This document shows positions 16,738 through 25,926 of a stretch of DNA of 34,902 nucleotides, piece by piece (position 1 is the stretch's first letter; each line of letters opens with the position of its first letter). The stretch is from JBGCEZ01 sp045106735 (GTDB lineage: Bacteria; Planctomycetota; Phycisphaerae; Phycisphaerales; SM1A02): positions 1-34,902 of the forward strand of contig JBGCEZ010000075.1 of NCBI GenBank assembly GCA_045106735.1, written 5' to 3'. Under the pieces are notes generated by a model. That model saw nothing but the letters and a program-made list of their open reading frames with translations. It had not been told where the DNA came from and did not search any database. Made by a program: the position numbers and the translations under genes.

Positions 16738-17037
16738 TCACACCATGAGCATGTCTGCTTGCTCCGCGGTCTCCGCCGCGTCCGAATCCGATTCAATCTC
16801 GCTGTTCGGTACCGGATGCTGCTCCCGGAACCGTTCGATGTCCGACTGCACCGTCCCCTGCAGGAGCTGACCGGCGAGGGCACCGATCGGCCACGCCGCG
16901 AGCAGGCAAACGATCGCTCGCAGCAGGGTCGCCGACGCCTCGTTCCCAACCACAACCCCCGCGATCATCGCGGTGGCGAACGCCGCCAGCGAGAACAACG
17001 CGGCAAGGGTTCGGGCGGTCTTGAGTCGAAGGTGCAT
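16738..17037 (-). CDS. small two-helix membrane protein in the flagellar cluster
   Basis: A 99-residue protein, family not recognised. Two hydrophobic segments (about 9-32, ARTLAALFSLAAFATAMIAG; about 40-58, LLRAIVCLLAAWPIGALAG) are followed by a roughly 38-residue acidic cytoplasmic-type tail (SDIERFREQHPVPNS, then a Glu/Asp/Ser-rich end). ATG 17037 is used; a GTG seven codons upstream is also possible, and neither has a strong ribosome binding site. It lies 112 bp after flhG and before fliA, on the same strand. Position suggests a link to flagellar assembly or FlhG, but that is only context. Confidence 0.65.
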   Translation of the reverse strand: MHLRLKTARTLAALFSLAAFATAMIAGVVVGNEASATLLRAIVCLLAAWPIGALAGQLLQGTVQSDIERFREQHPVPNSEIESDSDAAETAEQADMLMV

Positions 17038-17149
17038 GGCGGTCCGATACTGGGTCACTGGTGATACCCCGAGCGGCGCACGTTGCGCCACTCGCTCATC
17101 GACATCAGGACGCCTCACCTCAAGCGAATCTGATGCCTTCGACCAAAAA

Positions 17150-18190
17150 CTACGAACCCGACAGCCAAGCCGCGAAACGCTTGGCAAATCCCATTGGTTC
17201 GGGTTCGGGTTGTGCCGGCTGGTCCGTTCGGGCGAGCGTTCGGGCCAAGTCCGCAACTGCCACCGAGGCCGGGGCTTGCGGGGCGGCACTGACGAACGGG
17301 CGGCGGGTCCGGGCCGACACTTGGACGGCAGAATCCCGGGGAATCCAGCCGGAAAGCCCGATTTCACGACCGAGGTGCGTCCGGGCCACCCCATCGATCC
17401 GGCCGTGCAGGCTCGTCGCTTCGAGTGGCCCCTCGCACTGATTGACCAATAAGTCGATCCGCTGGGCCGGACTGACCCGGTGCAATGACTTGATAAATCC
17501 GTAGGCGTCGACCATCGACGCCGGATCCGGAGTCACGACGACGAGTACACGATGCGCGGCGGCGCAAAATCCGAGCACCGAACGGCCAATTCCTGCGCCG
17601 CAATCGATCAACAATCGATCGAGCGTTGACTCGGCGGCGGCGAGTTCGGTCAGCAAGCGTTCGCGCTGCATCTCGCCGAGATCCGCCATCGACGCAAGCC
17701 CTGAGCCGCCCGGCACGATGGCCAAGTTGCTCGCCACGGGATGCGCGACATCGGTGAGGCGCGCCCGGCCGTCGACAACGTCGGCAATCGACCAGCGCGG
17801 CGTCGCGCCGCAGAGCACATCCACGTTGCCAAGTCCGAGGTCGGCATCGATCAACCACGTGCGTTCACCGAGCCCCGCAAATGCGGTGGCCAGCGATACG
17901 GCCAGGCTTGTCTTGCCGACGCCACCTTTGCCGGACGCGATCGCGATCGTGCGATCCAAGACCGGCGGGCCTGTATCAAACGGGGGGATTCCCTCGTGCG
18001 GCTCCGCGCAGTCGAGCAACGCCATACGCGCATCGGCGGGATCGGTCGCTGGCGGTCGAACCGACATGCGCCCCGGCGGCGGGTCGTAACGGTGTGGCCG
18101 AACACTCATCGGCGCGCGGCGGTCACCGCGCCCGTGGGGACTCGGTTCCACGCCCACGCCGCTCCGTCGCGGCGTCGTGTCATCGATCAT
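17150..18190 (-). CDS. flhG: flagellar number regulator FlhG (MinD/ParA-type ATPase)
   Basis: A 346-residue ATPase. It has the deviant Walker A SGKGGVGKTS at residues 86-95, the following LIDADLGLGNVDVLCG string typical of FlhG/FleN, and a Walker-B-like LLIDCGAGIG. It acts with FlhF to limit flagellum number and set placement, dimerising on ATP at the membrane. A hydrophobic/basic C-terminal helix (MGFAKRFAAWLSG) fits membrane targeting as in MinD. About 75 N-terminal residues before the ATPase core are Arg/Pro-rich, and I see no clear DQAxxLR activator motif there. The start codon overlaps the flhF stop by 4 bp (ATGA), so the two are translationally coupled. Confidence 0.93.
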   Translation of the reverse strand: MIDDTTPRRSGVGVEPSPHGRGDRRAPMSVRPHRYDPPPGRMSVRPPATDPADARMALLDCAEPHEGIPPFDTGPPVLDRTIAIASGKGGVGKTSLAVSLATAFAGLGERTWLIDADLGLGNVDVLCGATPRWSIADVVDGRARLTDVAHPVASNLAIVPGGSGLASMADLGEMQRERLLTELAAAESTLDRLLIDCGAGIGRSVLGFCAAAHRVLVVVTPDPASMVDAYGFIKSLHRVSPAQRIDLLVNQCEGPLEATSLHGRIDGVARTHLGREIGLSGWIPRDSAVQVSARTRRPFVSAAPQAPASVAVADLARTLARTDQPAQPEPEPMGFAKRFAAWLSGS

Positions 18191-20226
18191 CTTCGCACCC
18201 TTCCACCCAGGACGAGCTCCGCGAGTCGCCCCGCATCCCCTCGCTCGATGTGATCCGGTACTTCCTGTCCGGTTGTCACGTAACTCAGCCCTCGACCGAT
18301 CCGATGGACCACGTCGACCAGCATCCCGAAACCCACCGCTTCATCAAGCTTGGTGAGAATGATCCGATCCACGCCGACGCGTGAAAACTCATCGGCCTCG
18401 CGCCGAAGCACCTTCGCTCCCGCCGTCGACGAGAGCACCAAGTGCACTTCATCCGGCTGGGCCGCTTCCACCATCAGCCGAAGTTCGTCGATGCGATCCG
18501 CGTCGTGTTGGCTTCGCCCCGCGGTGTCGACCAGCACGACTTCAAGATCGCGCAGCTTGGCCACCGCATCGCGCACTCCATCGGGGTCCATCGCCACTTC
18601 GAGCGGAACGCGAATGATCTCGGCGTACGTCCGAAGCTGGTCGACGGCGGCGATGCGGTAGGTGTCGGCGGTCACGAGCCCGACCCGCTTGCCACTCCGC
18701 AGCGCGAAGCTGGCCGCGAGCTTGGCCACCGTGGTCGTCTTGCCGACGCCGGTTGGCCCGACGAGGACGATGACCCGAGGACGCGCCGTGGCCGGCGAGG
18801 CAGTGCCAGAACCGGAGCTGGCCCCAGCGGTGGCGGTGGCCGGGGCATCGGGGGCCACCGGGACGAGCGAGGCAACCCGCGCGAGGACTGCCGTCCGGAC
18901 TCGATCTGGATCGGCGAGGTCGGCCGGATCCAGTTCCCGTCGGACCTGTTCGATCACGTGGTCGGCCAGATCTTCCGACATGTCCTGGCCCAACAACGAC
19001 AGGTGGTGGTCGAAGAGCACCTGCGGCAGCCGGCGGGCGGTGTCCCCAGCGGTCGAACGCAGGACGTCCCCCACCAGATCGCGGATGGCGTCCAGATCGT
19101 CTTGAACGCTCGAGGTCTCGGCGTGAAACTGGCTCGAACCGATGCGCGGCGGAGTCGCGGGCGGCGACCGGCGATCGGCCGCCGGCATCGGCGCCGGACC
19201 GGGTGGAACTGGAGCGGCCAGATCGCGGGCATTGACCGCCGCGGCAAGTGGCGTGGCCTGATGGCTCGGCGGCTGGCCTGGAACAGCGGGTGCGGAGGCA
19301 GGGGCCGACGGCACCGGTGTGGCGGATGCGGGCGGTGCAGTGGACGCGGGCGGCGCGGTGGACGCGGGCGGTGCGGTGGATGCGGGCGGCGCGGTGGATG
19401 CGGGCGGTGCGGTGGATGCGGGCGGCGCGGTGGATGCGGGCGGTGCAGTGGACGCGGGCGGCGCGGTGGAAGCGGACGGTGCGGTGGACGCGATGGCCCC
19501 GGCCGGCGCGGCCGCAGCTCCAGGAGTGGGGGCAGATGCCCCTGTCGCCATGGGCGGCGTCGCGCTCGGTGGGTCGATGCGGGGCCCGTTTCGTCCCGAG
19601 TAGGGCTCACGATCTGGCACCCGGGTCTCGCCCGGATCGTCGGACGGCCGGGACGGCGAACCGGCGGAAGGACGATGCCCCACTTCACCGCGGCCCGCCG
19701 CCGACTGCTTGGCCTTCTGTTCGGCCTCGTGGGCGGCGAGCATCCGGCGAGCCAGAGCTCGCGTCTGGGCCCGTTCCCGCTCCACGTTCAACGGGGCATC
19801 GTCAGCGATTGGCGGGGCCGACCCGGCCGACGGCTGAGAAGCGTTCGCGCCGTCCCGCGATCGGCGAGGGTTCGCCACGGCGCCGCGTTCGGCGGGCCGA
19901 TCATCGATTTCAATTTCGGCGGTTCGGGAGGCCGGACGTTTCGCCCGGGGTCCCTCTTCGCGCCCGGCCCGGCGCCCGCGCGTGCGTCCCGCCGCCGCGG
20001 CCGGCGGACCCGATCGGTCGGCCACCGGGTCATCCGGAAGCCGCACCGGGGCCTTCGGCGGGACGTCACTGGCCGTCACCTCGACGATGGTCCGGCGGCC
20101 GAGCCCCAGGATGCCACCCCGGCGGACTTGACGCGTGCGCAGCACAACCGCACCAGGACCGAGGTCCTCGCGAACGGCGTCGAGCGCCTGCTGCAATGTA
20201 AATGCGCGATAGGTACGAAGGTTCAC
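18187..20226 (-). CDS. flhF: flagellar biosynthesis GTPase FlhF
   Basis: A 679-residue SRP-family GTPase that fixes flagellar position. GTG 20226 is chosen because it yields MNLRTYRAFTLQQALDAV, the usual FlhF beginning, with GGAGGG 5 nt upstream; a GTG nine codons earlier is less likely. The C-terminal NG domain has GPTGVGKTTTVAKLAA, the DTYRIAAVDQLRTYAEI element, VDTAGRSQHD and LTKLDEA. A helical N domain (about 365-440) precedes it. Between residues about 55 and 350 lies a low-complexity region rich in Pro, Ala and Arg, including nine tandem ASTAPP-type units encoded by an 18-bp repeat. Typical FlhF proteins are 380-500 residues, so the linker is the main oddity. Confidence 0.95.
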   Translation of the reverse strand: MNLRTYRAFTLQQALDAVREDLGPGAVVLRTRQVRRGGILGLGRRTIVEVTASDVPPKAPVRLPDDPVADRSGPPAAAAGRTRGRRAGREEGPRAKRPASRTAEIEIDDRPAERGAVANPRRSRDGANASQPSAGSAPPIADDAPLNVERERAQTRALARRMLAAHEAEQKAKQSAAGRGEVGHRPSAGSPSRPSDDPGETRVPDREPYSGRNGPRIDPPSATPPMATGASAPTPGAAAAPAGAIASTAPSASTAPPASTAPPASTAPPASTAPPASTAPPASTAPPASTAPPASTAPPASATPVPSAPASAPAVPGQPPSHQATPLAAAVNARDLAAPVPPGPAPMPAADRRSPPATPPRIGSSQFHAETSSVQDDLDAIRDLVGDVLRSTAGDTARRLPQVLFDHHLSLLGQDMSEDLADHVIEQVRRELDPADLADPDRVRTAVLARVASLVPVAPDAPATATAGASSGSGTASPATARPRVIVLVGPTGVGKTTTVAKLAASFALRSGKRVGLVTADTYRIAAVDQLRTYAEIIRVPLEVAMDPDGVRDAVAKLRDLEVVLVDTAGRSQHDADRIDELRLMVEAAQPDEVHLVLSSTAGAKVLRREADEFSRVGVDRIILTKLDEAVGFGMLVDVVHRIGRGLSYVTTGQEVPDHIERGDAGRLAELVLGGRVRR
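19324..19485 (-). repeat. 18-bp in-frame tandem repeat within flhF, 9 units
   Basis: Nine 18-bp units (plus-strand form GGAYGCGGGCGGYGCRGT, the last diverged) run without interruption from 19324 to 19485. Read on the coding strand, each unit gives a six-residue ASTAPP-type block. Unit length is a multiple of three, so copy-number change would alter linker length without breaking the frame. Confidence 0.9.
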
Positions 20227-20395
20227 GCCGACCCTCCATGATCGGCTGGACACTTCCCCACCCTCGGACGCACAACTCGGCCCGCGGCGACACCGCCAGC
20301 GATCCCGAAGCGCCCTTCACTTCCCGGATCCACCACCCCCGCCGGCATCGTGCCCGGTGAATGATCGATCCGCCTCACCCTCGTCGCGGCCCGCG

Positions 20396-22552
20396 TCATG
20401 CAGCACCAACGGCGACGGCGCCTTCCGCCGGCAAGCTTACCAGTCCCATCGATTCCACGTCCACGTCTCGGTCGACCTCGTTGTAGGAGAGGACCACCGC
20501 CCCGTTGAGATGGGCGTCGAGGATTTGCTTGAGCTGGGCTCGGACCCCCGGAGCGGTCAGCACGATCAACTGGAACCCTGCCTCGACCAGCGGCCGAGCC
20601 GTCTCGGACACCAGCGACGCGATTCGCCGGGCGACGTCCGGCGGGATCTGCAGGTCCGTCCCCGCCGCCCCTCGATTGATGTAGCCATTGATGAGTTGGT
20701 CGGCGGTGGGATCCATCGTCACGCACCGCAACCGCAGCCGACCGTCATCGTCCGGTTCGGCGTATTGGTGACTGATCGTCCGGCGGAGGGCGTTGCGGGC
20801 GTATTCGGTCAGCACGCTGATGTCCTTGGTCAACGCGCCGTAGTCACCGAGGGTCTCCACGATCGTCTCCAAATCGCGGATCGGGACACCTTCTTCGAGC
20901 AGCGACTGAAGGACCTTTCGCAGTTCGCCGGGCTTGATGACGCCGGGAACGACCTCCTCCACCAGTTTGGGCGCGGTCTTGCGGAGCTGGTCGAGCAAGG
21001 CGCCGGTTTCCTCTCGGGTCAGGAGTTCCGCCGCGTGTCGCCGGACCAGCTCCGTGAGGTGCGTGGTCACCACGGTGCTCGGGTCGACCACGGTGTAGTT
21101 CATCGTCTCGGCCCGCGTCTGCTGGGCCGGTTCGACCCAGATGACCTCGAGATCAAACGCCGGCTCCTTCCCGGCGATGCCCTCGATGCGACCGGTCGCC
21201 AAACCCGAGTCCATGGCCATGAGCAAGTCGGGGTAGACCGTGCCCGATCCGACGACGGCATCGCGCATCTTCACGCGATAGGAATGCTGGTCAACGTTCA
21301 TGTTGTCGCGGACCCGAACCGGCGGCAGCACAATGCCGAGTTCCCCGGCCAGCGTCCGACGAATGCGCCCAATGCGGTCCATCAAGTCGCCGGCCTCGTT
21401 GGGGTCGGCCAGCTTGACAAGCCCGTAGCCCATCTCGATTTCCATTGCCTCAACGGCCAACAGGTCTTCCGGTTCCGGTTGGGCGGGACCTTCGGCCGCC
21501 GCGGAAGCCGTGGCTTCCTCGCGTTTGGCATTCTTGTCCCGTTTGCTGAGCCAGTTGACGCTCCAGCCCGTCCCGCCGATCGCCAAGGCCGCGAACAGAA
21601 GCGGTACCGTCGGCAGCGGCGTAAACGAAAGCAAGGCCAGGAAGCCGGCGATGAGGATCAGGGCCGTCGGCTGACTGGCCAACTGAGCCGGAATTTCGTC
21701 ACCAATGCGCCGGTCGCCGCCGGCCCGGGCCACGATCAGACCCGCCGCCACGGCGATCACGAACGACGGCACCTGGCTCACGAGGCCATCGCCGATCGTA
21801 AGCATGGTGAATGCCTCGAGCGACTGCCCCAGGCTCCAACCCTTGTCGAACGCCCCGATGGCGAAGCCGCCGGCCAGGTTCACGATGGTGATGATGATGC
21901 CCGCGACCGCGTCGCCCCGAACGAACTTCGACGCACCGTCCATCGCACCGTAGAAGTCCGCCTCCGACGTGACCTCTTCCCGCCGCTCACGAGCTTGTTG
22001 TTCGTCGATCAGGCCGGCCGAAAGGTCGGCGTCGATCGCCATTTGCTTACCGGGCATCGCGTCCAACGTGAAGCGCGCGGCCACTTCACTCATGCGCGTG
22101 GCACCCTTGGTGATCACCACAAACTGCACGACCACAAGAATGATAAAGATGATGACGCCGACGATCGGGTTCTGCCCGGCAACGAACGTTCCGAACGCCT
22201 CGATGACCTTGCCCGCGACCTGACCAACATCCGCCGGGCTGCTGGCTTCGGCGCTGAGGATCAGCCGCGTCGTCGCGACGTTCAGCACCAATCGCAGCAA
22301 CGTTGTCCCCAGCAACAAAGACGGGAACACGCTGAAGTCCAGCGGCCGGCGCATGTACACCGTGGTCATCAAGATCACGGCCGACAGCGAGATGTTGAAC
22401 GCCAACAAGACATCCATGATCGCCGCCGGCAGCGGGATCACCAGCACCACGATCAACGACAGGAATGCCCCCGGCACCAGGAAGTGCCGGTGCCGATCGA
22501 AGATCTCGAAGAACCGGCTGAGGCCGGCGGAACTGGATGCGGTCTGGGCCAT
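20396..22552 (-). CDS. flhA: flagellar export gate protein FlhA
   Basis: A 718-residue inner-membrane subunit of the flagellar type III export gate that forms the nonameric ring binding export substrates and chaperones. The N-terminal half has about eight membrane helices with signature strings PLPAAIMDVLLAFNISLS, RRPLDFSVFPSLLL, TTLLRLVLNVATTRLIL, and the FHIPEP-type loop ARFTLDAMPGKQMAIDADL (about 190-210). A cytoplasmic linker (about 345-380, charged, Ala/Glu-rich) leads to the C-terminal domain with SRTISHQY-like RRTISHQYAEPD. Length is close to other FlhA proteins. It lies 66 bp after flhB. No obvious ribosome binding site was seen before ATG 22552. Confidence 0.97.
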   Translation of the reverse strand: MAQTASSSAGLSRFFEIFDRHRHFLVPGAFLSLIVVLVIPLPAAIMDVLLAFNISLSAVILMTTVYMRRPLDFSVFPSLLLGTTLLRLVLNVATTRLILSAEASSPADVGQVAGKVIEAFGTFVAGQNPIVGVIIFIILVVVQFVVITKGATRMSEVAARFTLDAMPGKQMAIDADLSAGLIDEQQARERREEVTSEADFYGAMDGASKFVRGDAVAGIIITIVNLAGGFAIGAFDKGWSLGQSLEAFTMLTIGDGLVSQVPSFVIAVAAGLIVARAGGDRRIGDEIPAQLASQPTALILIAGFLALLSFTPLPTVPLLFAALAIGGTGWSVNWLSKRDKNAKREEATASAAAEGPAQPEPEDLLAVEAMEIEMGYGLVKLADPNEAGDLMDRIGRIRRTLAGELGIVLPPVRVRDNMNVDQHSYRVKMRDAVVGSGTVYPDLLMAMDSGLATGRIEGIAGKEPAFDLEVIWVEPAQQTRAETMNYTVVDPSTVVTTHLTELVRRHAAELLTREETGALLDQLRKTAPKLVEEVVPGVIKPGELRKVLQSLLEEGVPIRDLETIVETLGDYGALTKDISVLTEYARNALRRTISHQYAEPDDDGRLRLRCVTMDPTADQLINGYINRGAAGTDLQIPPDVARRIASLVSETARPLVEAGFQLIVLTAPGVRAQLKQILDAHLNGAVVLSYNEVDRDVDVESMGLVSLPAEGAVAVGAA

Positions 22553-22618
22553 GGAAAGCGTGCAGTCGAGAAGTCAGTGTGGACCGAGACGTGTTGTCCC
22601 GCGGGAAAGTGAATCGCC

Positions 22619-23695
22619 CTAGGCAGCCGGAACCGCCCGGCCGGCAAGTTGGTAGACGTACGCGAGTACCTCGGCCACGGCCGAATAGAACTCCTGGGGA
22701 ATCGGATGCCCGACCTCGACGTCGGCGTACAGACCACGCGCCAGCGGCGGCCGTTCAACGACCGGAATGTCATGTTGGGCGGCGAGTTGACGAATGCGAA
22801 GGGCCAACGAGTCCACCCCCTTGGCCACCACCACTGGGGCGGCCATGTCACCTTCGTCATACCGAATGGCCACCGAATAGTGCGTCGGGTTGGTCACGAT
22901 GACATCGGCTTTCGGCACCGCAGCACCGATCCGTTGCATCGCGATCTGCCGAGCGATCTGCATGCGCCGCTGCTTGATCTTCGGATCACCATCCTGATCT
23001 TTGGTTTCCTGCGTGATCTGTTGCTTGGTCATGCGCAGGTCGCGAGAGAGTTTGATCCGCTGCCAGACCAGATCGAGAATGCCGATGAGCAGCAGGACAA
23101 CCAGCAACCGAATCGTGAAGTCAATCAGGAGGCGAGCGATCTCGGCCAAGATGCCCGGCAGCGAACTTTGCGGCAACGTGGCGATACGCGGTTCGTATTG
23201 CATCAGCGTGAGCGACGCCACCAGCCCAACCACTGAAATCTTGGTGATGTCCAGCAGCGCCTTGACCAAGCCTTGCGCGCCGAAGATCCGGGTGAAACCC
23301 TTCAACGGGTTCAGTTTGCCAAGGCTCGGAGCAATGCCCTTGGGGGCGAAGAGAAAGCCGACTTGCACAAGCTGACTCACGATCGCGGCCAGGAAAATGA
23401 ACCCGAGCACTGGAGCCATCGCCCGCAAGGTTCGGGCGGCGGTCCAGTTGACCGCGATGATCGATTCACCTGGCGCGGTTGGATCACCGAGCAGGTCACC
23501 GTCCAGCACGCCCACCACCAACTCGCCCCCCCGCTGCAACAGCATGGCCATGCCAACCGCCACAGTGACGACGGACAGCAGCAGCATGAGCGCGGCCCCG
23601 AAGTCGGTGCTGCGGGCGACCTGCCCGTCTTCCCGAGCCTTGCGGCGCCGGAACGGGGTGGCTTCTTCACTCTTCTCGCCAAGGTCTTCAGCCAT
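22619..23695 (-). CDS. flhB: flagellar export switch protein FlhB
   Basis: A 358-residue inner-membrane protein that switches export from rod/hook to filament substrates by self-cleavage. The N-terminal signature EKSEEATPFRRRKAREDGQV is present, then four membrane helices (about 35-55, 92-115, 140-165, 185-212). A cytoplasmic domain carries the autocleavage motif N269-P-T-H272, at the same residue numbers as the E. coli protein as I recall it. The C-terminal part (VERPPLARGLYADVEVGHPIP) matches the family. It lies 6 nt after fliR. Confidence 0.97.
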   Translation of the reverse strand: MAEDLGEKSEEATPFRRRKAREDGQVARSTDFGAALMLLLSVVTVAVGMAMLLQRGGELVVGVLDGDLLGDPTAPGESIIAVNWTAARTLRAMAPVLGFIFLAAIVSQLVQVGFLFAPKGIAPSLGKLNPLKGFTRIFGAQGLVKALLDITKISVVGLVASLTLMQYEPRIATLPQSSLPGILAEIARLLIDFTIRLLVVLLLIGILDLVWQRIKLSRDLRMTKQQITQETKDQDGDPKIKQRRMQIARQIAMQRIGAAVPKADVIVTNPTHYSVAIRYDEGDMAAPVVVAKGVDSLALRIRQLAAQHDIPVVERPPLARGLYADVEVGHPIPQEFYSAVAEVLAYVYQLAGRAVPAA

Positions 23696-23701
23696 GGTGC
23701 A

Positions 23702-24523
23702 TCAGCGACGCCCGAGCGCCGCACCCTCCATGGATTCGTGCCCGTCCGTCGCCCAAAGATGGATGGCGTTGAGCATGTCGTGGAGCGAAACCATCAGCAC
23801 ATCGCCAATGACGTACAGGCCAGCGGCGGTCATGCCGATGCCGACGATGATGCGGAGCGGAAAGCCCAGACTCAGCACGTTGAGCTGCGGCGTGGTGCGG
23901 CTCATGAAGCCCATGGCGATCGACTCAAGAAAGACGATCGCCAGCACCGGAGCGGCGACCCGCAGGCCAACTTCCATGGCCGCCAGCAACAGCCCTGCCC
24001 CCAAATCCATCAGGTCGCCATCGACCCGGAATCCACCAACGGGGACGTAGTCAAAGGTGCGAAGGACAGCGAGGACGACCCAGACGTGGCCGCTCAGGGC
24101 CAAGAACGCCGCCAGACCCAACCAGAACAGCATCTGGGCCACGACATCGGCCGACGCATCGGTGGCCGGGTTGTAGATCTCCGCGAAGCCGAGGCCCAAC
24201 TGGGCACCGGTCAGCATGCCAGCAAACTGGGCCGCGAGCAGCGGAAGCATGGCCAACCAGCCGATGGCCAGGCCGATACCCGCCTCGGCGGCCAAGAGCG
24301 GCACGAGCGAGAGCAGTTCGAGTTCGTAGACCTGCCCGTTGAAGACTTCCACCGACAGTGCGGGGTAGACGGCAATGCCCACCAGGAAGCTGATGCTCGC
24401 CGACACACGAGCGGGAATGGCGATGCTCGAGAGGATCGGCGCGAAAATCACCAGTCCGGCGAGTCGCGCGCAAACGAGCAGCACCTGCGGCACGTGTTCG
24501 AGGATGGGGAGCAGGTCTTCCAC
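23702..24523 (-). CDS. fliR: flagellar export gate protein FliR
   Basis: A 273-residue inner-membrane protein that forms the export gate with FliP and FliQ. It has six hydrophobic segments and family strings AGLVIFAPIL, QFAGMLTGAQLGLGFAEIYNPA (about 85-110), FLALSGHVWVVLAVLRTFDYVPVGG, and PQLNVLSLGFPLRIIVG. GTG 24523 is preferred because it sits one base after the fliQ stop codon and gives a typical FliR length; an ATG 17 codons upstream would overlap fliQ by about 50 bp and add an atypical Ser-rich start. Confidence 0.95.
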   Translation of the reverse strand: MEDLLPILEHVPQVLLVCARLAGLVIFAPILSSIAIPARVSASISFLVGIAVYPALSVEVFNGQVYELELLSLVPLLAAEAGIGLAIGWLAMLPLLAAQFAGMLTGAQLGLGFAEIYNPATDASADVVAQMLFWLGLAAFLALSGHVWVVLAVLRTFDYVPVGGFRVDGDLMDLGAGLLLAAMEVGLRVAAPVLAIVFLESIAMGFMSRTTPQLNVLSLGFPLRIIVGIGMTAAGLYVIGDVLMVSLHDMLNAIHLWATDGHESMEGAALGRR

Positions 24524-24524
24524 G

Positions 24525-24791
24525 TCAGCCGACGGACTCGACGTGGAACTCGAACATGCGCGATGCAAATGCACTCAACCGCATCGTGATCCAGCCCAAC
24601 AGCAAGATGCCAACCAGGATCATGACCGCGATCTTGGGAACGAAACTCAGTGTCTGTTCCTGGATCTGGGTCACCGCTTGAAACACACTGATCAACAGGC
24701 CGATCACCAGGCCAGCGAGCAGAATCGGCAGCGCAAGCAAGAGCCCTTCAAGCAGTGCATCGCGAACAAGATCGATGGAACCGTCATACAT
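24525..24791 (-). CDS. fliQ: flagellar export gate protein FliQ
   Basis: An 88-residue protein with two membrane helices (about 13-37 and 52-72) and the conserved LISVFQAVTQIQEQTLSFVPKI linking segment. It is a small subunit of the FliP-Q-R export gate. Length matches the family (about 89). It lies directly upstream of fliR with one intervening base; 145 bp separate it from the fliP stop, an unusually large gap for this gene pair. Confidence 0.97.
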   Translation of the reverse strand: MYDGSIDLVRDALLEGLLLALPILLAGLVIGLLISVFQAVTQIQEQTLSFVPKIAVMILVGILLLGWITMRLSAFASRMFEFHVESVG

Positions 24792-24917
24792 GTCGGAGCT
24801 CGATATTCAGCGGCGGACAAGGAGCGAAACGCGGCGTGTTGTCCTGGCCAAGGCTGGCGACTCGGACACTGGCCCCGGGCGACCGACGGGCCAAGTCGTC
24901 ACACACTCTGCTGGACG

Positions 24918-24934
24918 GGCGGGCCATGCCCGCC
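24918..24934 (-). other. hairpin just after the fliP stop codon
   Basis: A perfect 7-bp stem GGCGGGC/GCCCGCC with a 3-nt loop lies 2 nt downstream of the fliP TAG. There is no U tract after it on the minus strand. It sits in the 145-bp fliP-fliQ gap and may protect or attenuate the transcript rather than end it. Confidence 0.4.
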
Positions 24935-24936
24935 GC

Positions 24937-25926
24937 CTACGGTCCGCCGAACATGGTCGACGCTGACCTGGCTGGCTCGAGGACGATTGGGTCGGCCACG
25001 GATTGCAACAGCGACCCGGCGACAAGTTGCCAGCCGTCCACCATGACAAAGAGCAACAGTTTGAATGGCAGACTGATCAGCACCGGAGGCAGCATCAACA
25101 TGCCCATCGAGATCAGCAGACTGGCGATGACCAAGTCGATCACCAAGAACGGCAGGTAGATCCGAAATCCAATGAGGAACGCGATCTTGAGCTCGCTCAG
25201 CACGTACGCCGGCACCAAGCTCAGCATGTCAACATCGTCGTAGCGAATCTCGTCGGGATCACTGGTGTCAATGCCGCGGTAGTTCAGCATCATGTAGACG
25301 CCGGACCAGTTCCCCGTGGCTTCGATCTGGGCGAACATGTATTCCCGCAGCGGCTGCTTGACGTTCTCCCAGGTCTCGCCGTAATCGGTCTCACGACCGT
25401 CGGCGTACGGGCGAATGCCTTCGTCATACATGCGTTCAACCGTCGGGGCCATGACCGCCGCGGTCAGCATGAGGGCCAAACCGGTGATGACCTGACTCGG
25501 GGGCAACGATTGCGTTCCGAGTGCTTGCCGCAAGAGAGCGAGCACGATCACCATCCGCGTGAAGCACGTACAGAGGATGACGATCGACGGCACCAGAGAA
25601 AGCACCGTCAGCAGGGCCAGGATCTCCAGCGATGCAACGAGTCCCCCGCCATTCGGCAGTTGACTGGCCGCTCCTTCCAAGATCTTGACGGGGTTCCCGA
25701 GATCCAACGTCGCGGGATCGACCGGCGCGGCGGCGGCAAGATCCTTGTCGACGAACGCCCGATCCGAAAGTGCGGCTCCGGCGTCGGCCAATTCAGGGTC
25801 AGCGAATTCCAGCTCACCCGACCAATCTGGCTCGGGCATGACCTGGGCCACGGCCGAACCGATCGGCCCCACGCCCATCACCAGCATGATGGCCACGGCC
25901 CATGCACCACAAAACAGTCGGCTCAT
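24937..25926 (-). CDS. fliP: flagellar export gate protein FliP
   Basis: A 329-residue inner-membrane protein, a core subunit of the export gate. The signal sequence (about 1-28, ending SAVAQ) is typical of FliP. An acidic stretch of about 70 residues follows, then membrane helices with ILALLTVLSLVPSIVILCTCFTRMVIVLALLRQALGTQ split across two segments, and the C-terminal PAYVLSELKIAFLIGFRIYLPFLVIDLV and PFKLLLFVMVDGWQLV signatures. The periplasmic N-terminal part and the loop before the last helices (YADGRETDYGETW, NYRGIDTSDPDEI) are longer than in E. coli (245 residues). Its ATG overlaps the fliO stop (ATGA). Confidence 0.96.
   Translation of the reverse strand: MSRLFCGAWAVAIMLVMGVGPIGSAVAQVMPEPDWSGELEFADPELADAGAALSDRAFVDKDLAAAAPVDPATLDLGNPVKILEGAASQLPNGGGLVASLEILALLTVLSLVPSIVILCTCFTRMVIVLALLRQALGTQSLPPSQVITGLALMLTAAVMAPTVERMYDEGIRPYADGRETDYGETWENVKQPLREYMFAQIEATGNWSGVYMMLNYRGIDTSDPDEIRYDDVDMLSLVPAYVLSELKIAFLIGFRIYLPFLVIDLVIASLLISMGMLMLPPVLISLPFKLLLFVMVDGWQLVAGSLLQSVADPIVLEPARSASTMFGGP

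Noticed and set aside
19324..19485. Repeat array as a CRISPR
   Set aside because: Units are 18 bp, directly adjacent without spacers, and encode an in-frame protein linker.
20357..22612. Long plus-strand open frame opposite flhA
   Set aside because: FlhA is unmistakable on the minus strand; the antisense product is rich in Arg, His, Gln and Asp without any domain.
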